Positions 5,573-6,346 of a DNA stretch of 6,346 bases are shown here, piece after piece. Positions within the stretch are counted from its first letter, which is position 1; every line of letters begins with the position of its first letter. Source of the DNA: an uncultured Thermomicrobiales bacterium (GTDB taxonomy: Bacteria; Chloroflexota; Chloroflexia; Thermomicrobiales; UBA6265). The stretch covers positions 1 to 6,346 of the forward strand of contig CADCWJ010000479.1 in the NCBI GenBank assembly GCA_902806365.1. Reading direction: 5' to 3'. The position numbers were made by a program, and so were the translations under genes. Under the pieces are notes generated by a model. The model saw only the letters and a list, made by a program, of their open reading frames with translations, had not been told where the DNA came from and did no database searches.

Positions 5573-5836
5573 TCAACCGGACGATCCCGATTCCCGCACC
5601 GGAACCTGTGCCGGCGTCTCCAGGGCCGTCCCGTCTCCCGGAGCGGCCGTTGCTACCGGCTCGGCCACGCCCCGCGTGGCATTCCGCTTGACCGGACCGT
5701 TCGCGCCATCCCCGGGACGGTTCCGACGATTCCGCTGCCGCACCTGCTCAAGCGTCCACAGCGTCACGACCACGGCCACAACCAGCGGCACGCCGAGCAC
5801 CACCACAATCAATAAAAACCATTCGAACGTCGTCAT
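5573..5836 (-). CDS. Small single-helix membrane protein of unknown function
   Basis: This 87-aa protein has one clear hydrophobic helix at about residues 5-29 (rich in Leu, Val and Ile, bordered by W6 and W27), then a basic stretch EQVRQRNRRNR (30-40) and a Gly/Pro/Ala-rich, probably unstructured tail. By the positive-inside rule the C-terminal tail is cytoplasmic and the N-terminus outside. There is no cleavable signal or lipobox. AGGAG lies 11 bases upstream of the ATG, a little far. It starts 25 bases after the E2 stop on the same strand and is followed by a strong terminator, so the two are almost certainly co-transcribed. No family is recognised and a role with pyruvate dehydrogenase is unproven. 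Confidence 0.75.
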   Translation of the reverse strand: MTTFEWFLLIVVVLGVPLVVAVVVTLWTLEQVRQRNRRNRPGDGANGPVKRNATRGVAEPVATAAPGDGTALETPAQVPVRESGSSG

Positions 5837-5861
5837 GCGCCGGACATCTCCTCGCTCATGA

Positions 5862-6346
5862 TCAGGAGATTGCCAGCAGCATCGGATTCTCGAGCAGCGA
5901 TTTCACCGAGCCCAGGAATCCTGCCACCTGCGCTCCGTCCAGCGCGCGATGGTCGGCGGAAAGGGTTATCTTCATCACCTGACCGATGGCGACCTCGCCG
6001 TCCCGAACTACGGGAACCTCCTGCACCGAGCCGATCGCCAGGATCGCGGCCTGCGGCGGGTTGATCACCGCGATGAACTCGTCCACATCGAACATCCCGA
6101 GATTGCTGATCGTGAACGTGCCGCCTTCGTAATCCTCCGGTCGCAGACCACCCTCCCGGGCCCGGCGCCCCAGATCCTTGGTGATCCGGGCTATCGAGCC
6201 GAGGCTCTTCTGGTCAGCGCCGGCAACAAAGGGTGCGATCAGGCCGCCATCCATTGCAATCGCGATATTGATGTCGATCGTGTCGTGCTGGTAGAGATCG
6301 CCGTTCTCGAACGAGGTATTGACCGCCGGGTGCTCGACCAGCGCCA
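5862..6346 (-). CDS. pdhC: Pyruvate dehydrogenase E2 (dihydrolipoamide acetyltransferase), C-terminal part
   Basis: About 160 C-terminal residues of a 2-oxoacid dehydrogenase E2 are visible; the lipoyl and E1/E3-binding domains lie beyond position 6346. The part seen is the catalytic acyltransferase domain, which moves the acetyl group from lipoyl-lysine to CoA. TFTISNLGMFDVDEFIAVIN followed by PPQAAILAIG (visible residues about 76-105) is the wording of mitochondrial-type PDH E2 rather than of SucB or branched-chain E2. The active-site signature SADHRALDGA carries the catalytic His (visible residue 132) and Asp (136). The protein ends in LENPMLLAIS, a typical E2 finish. The frame is open to the window edge; an internal ATG at 6254 is not the start. 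The E1 subunits (pdhA, pdhB) would be expected upstream, outside the window. Acetyltransferase versus another acyl group is judged from motifs only. Confidence 0.92.
   Translation of the reverse strand, partial: ALVEHPAVNTSFENGDLYQHDTIDINIAIAMDGGLIAPFVAGADQKSLGSIARITKDLGRRAREGGLRPEDYEGGTFTISNLGMFDVDEFIAVINPPQAAILAIGSVQEVPVVRDGEVAIGQVMKITLSADHRALDGAQVAGFLGSVKSLLENPMLLAIS

Noticed and set aside
5833..5859. Eight-codon leader frame (MSEEMSGA) whose TGA overlaps the start of the small membrane gene
   Set aside because: It could couple translation, but it lacks its own ribosome site and is too short to separate from chance.

Overview
The window is GC-rich bacterial chromosomal DNA. The coding content is housekeeping: a cell-wall LCP protein, a peroxiredoxin-like protein, dCTP deaminase, nucleoside diphosphate kinase and a pyruvate dehydrogenase E2. 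I see no mobile element, rRNA, tRNA or CRISPR. The LCP protein with its long charged tails, the AGGAG-type ribosome sites and the parS sequence would fit Chloroflexota (Thermomicrobia-like) or an actinomycete. I lean to the former, but this is inference and no marker gene here settles it.

Layout. Positions 1-3316 hold a leftward block: an LCP-family glycopolymer ligase (3316 to 1328), then a peroxiredoxin-like protein (1240 to 635) whose stop codon overlaps the start of a SAM-dependent methyltransferase (638 to beyond position 1). A gene-free stretch of about 400 bases (3317-3718) separates this block from rightward dcd (3719-4327) and a small rightward gene of unknown function (4452-4838). 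The rest is leftward: ndk (5399 to 4938), a small one-helix membrane protein (5836 to 5573) and the C-terminal catalytic part of pyruvate dehydrogenase E2 (entering at 6346, ending at 5862).

The most striking content is not protein-coding. Three ParB-binding parS sites (TGTTTCACGTGAAACA, two exact and one with a single mismatch) lie within 1.22 kb at 4328, 4881 and 5529. Each begins just behind a stop codon. The second is the centre of a perfect 52-bp palindrome (4863-4914) between two convergent genes. The third is the centre of a perfect 30-bp palindrome followed by a T-run, which makes it an intrinsic terminator for the E2/membrane-protein unit. So chromosome-partition sites seem to be built into transcription terminators. 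A parS cluster normally marks the origin-proximal part of a chromosome, so this window probably lies there, although no parA, parB, dnaA or DnaA-box cluster is visible.

Functionally, Dcd and Ndk both act on pyrimidine deoxynucleotide supply (dCTP to dUTP; NDP to NTP) and flank the unknown gene. The E2 gene and the small membrane gene form a short operon. The peroxiredoxin-like gene and the methyltransferase are translationally coupled.
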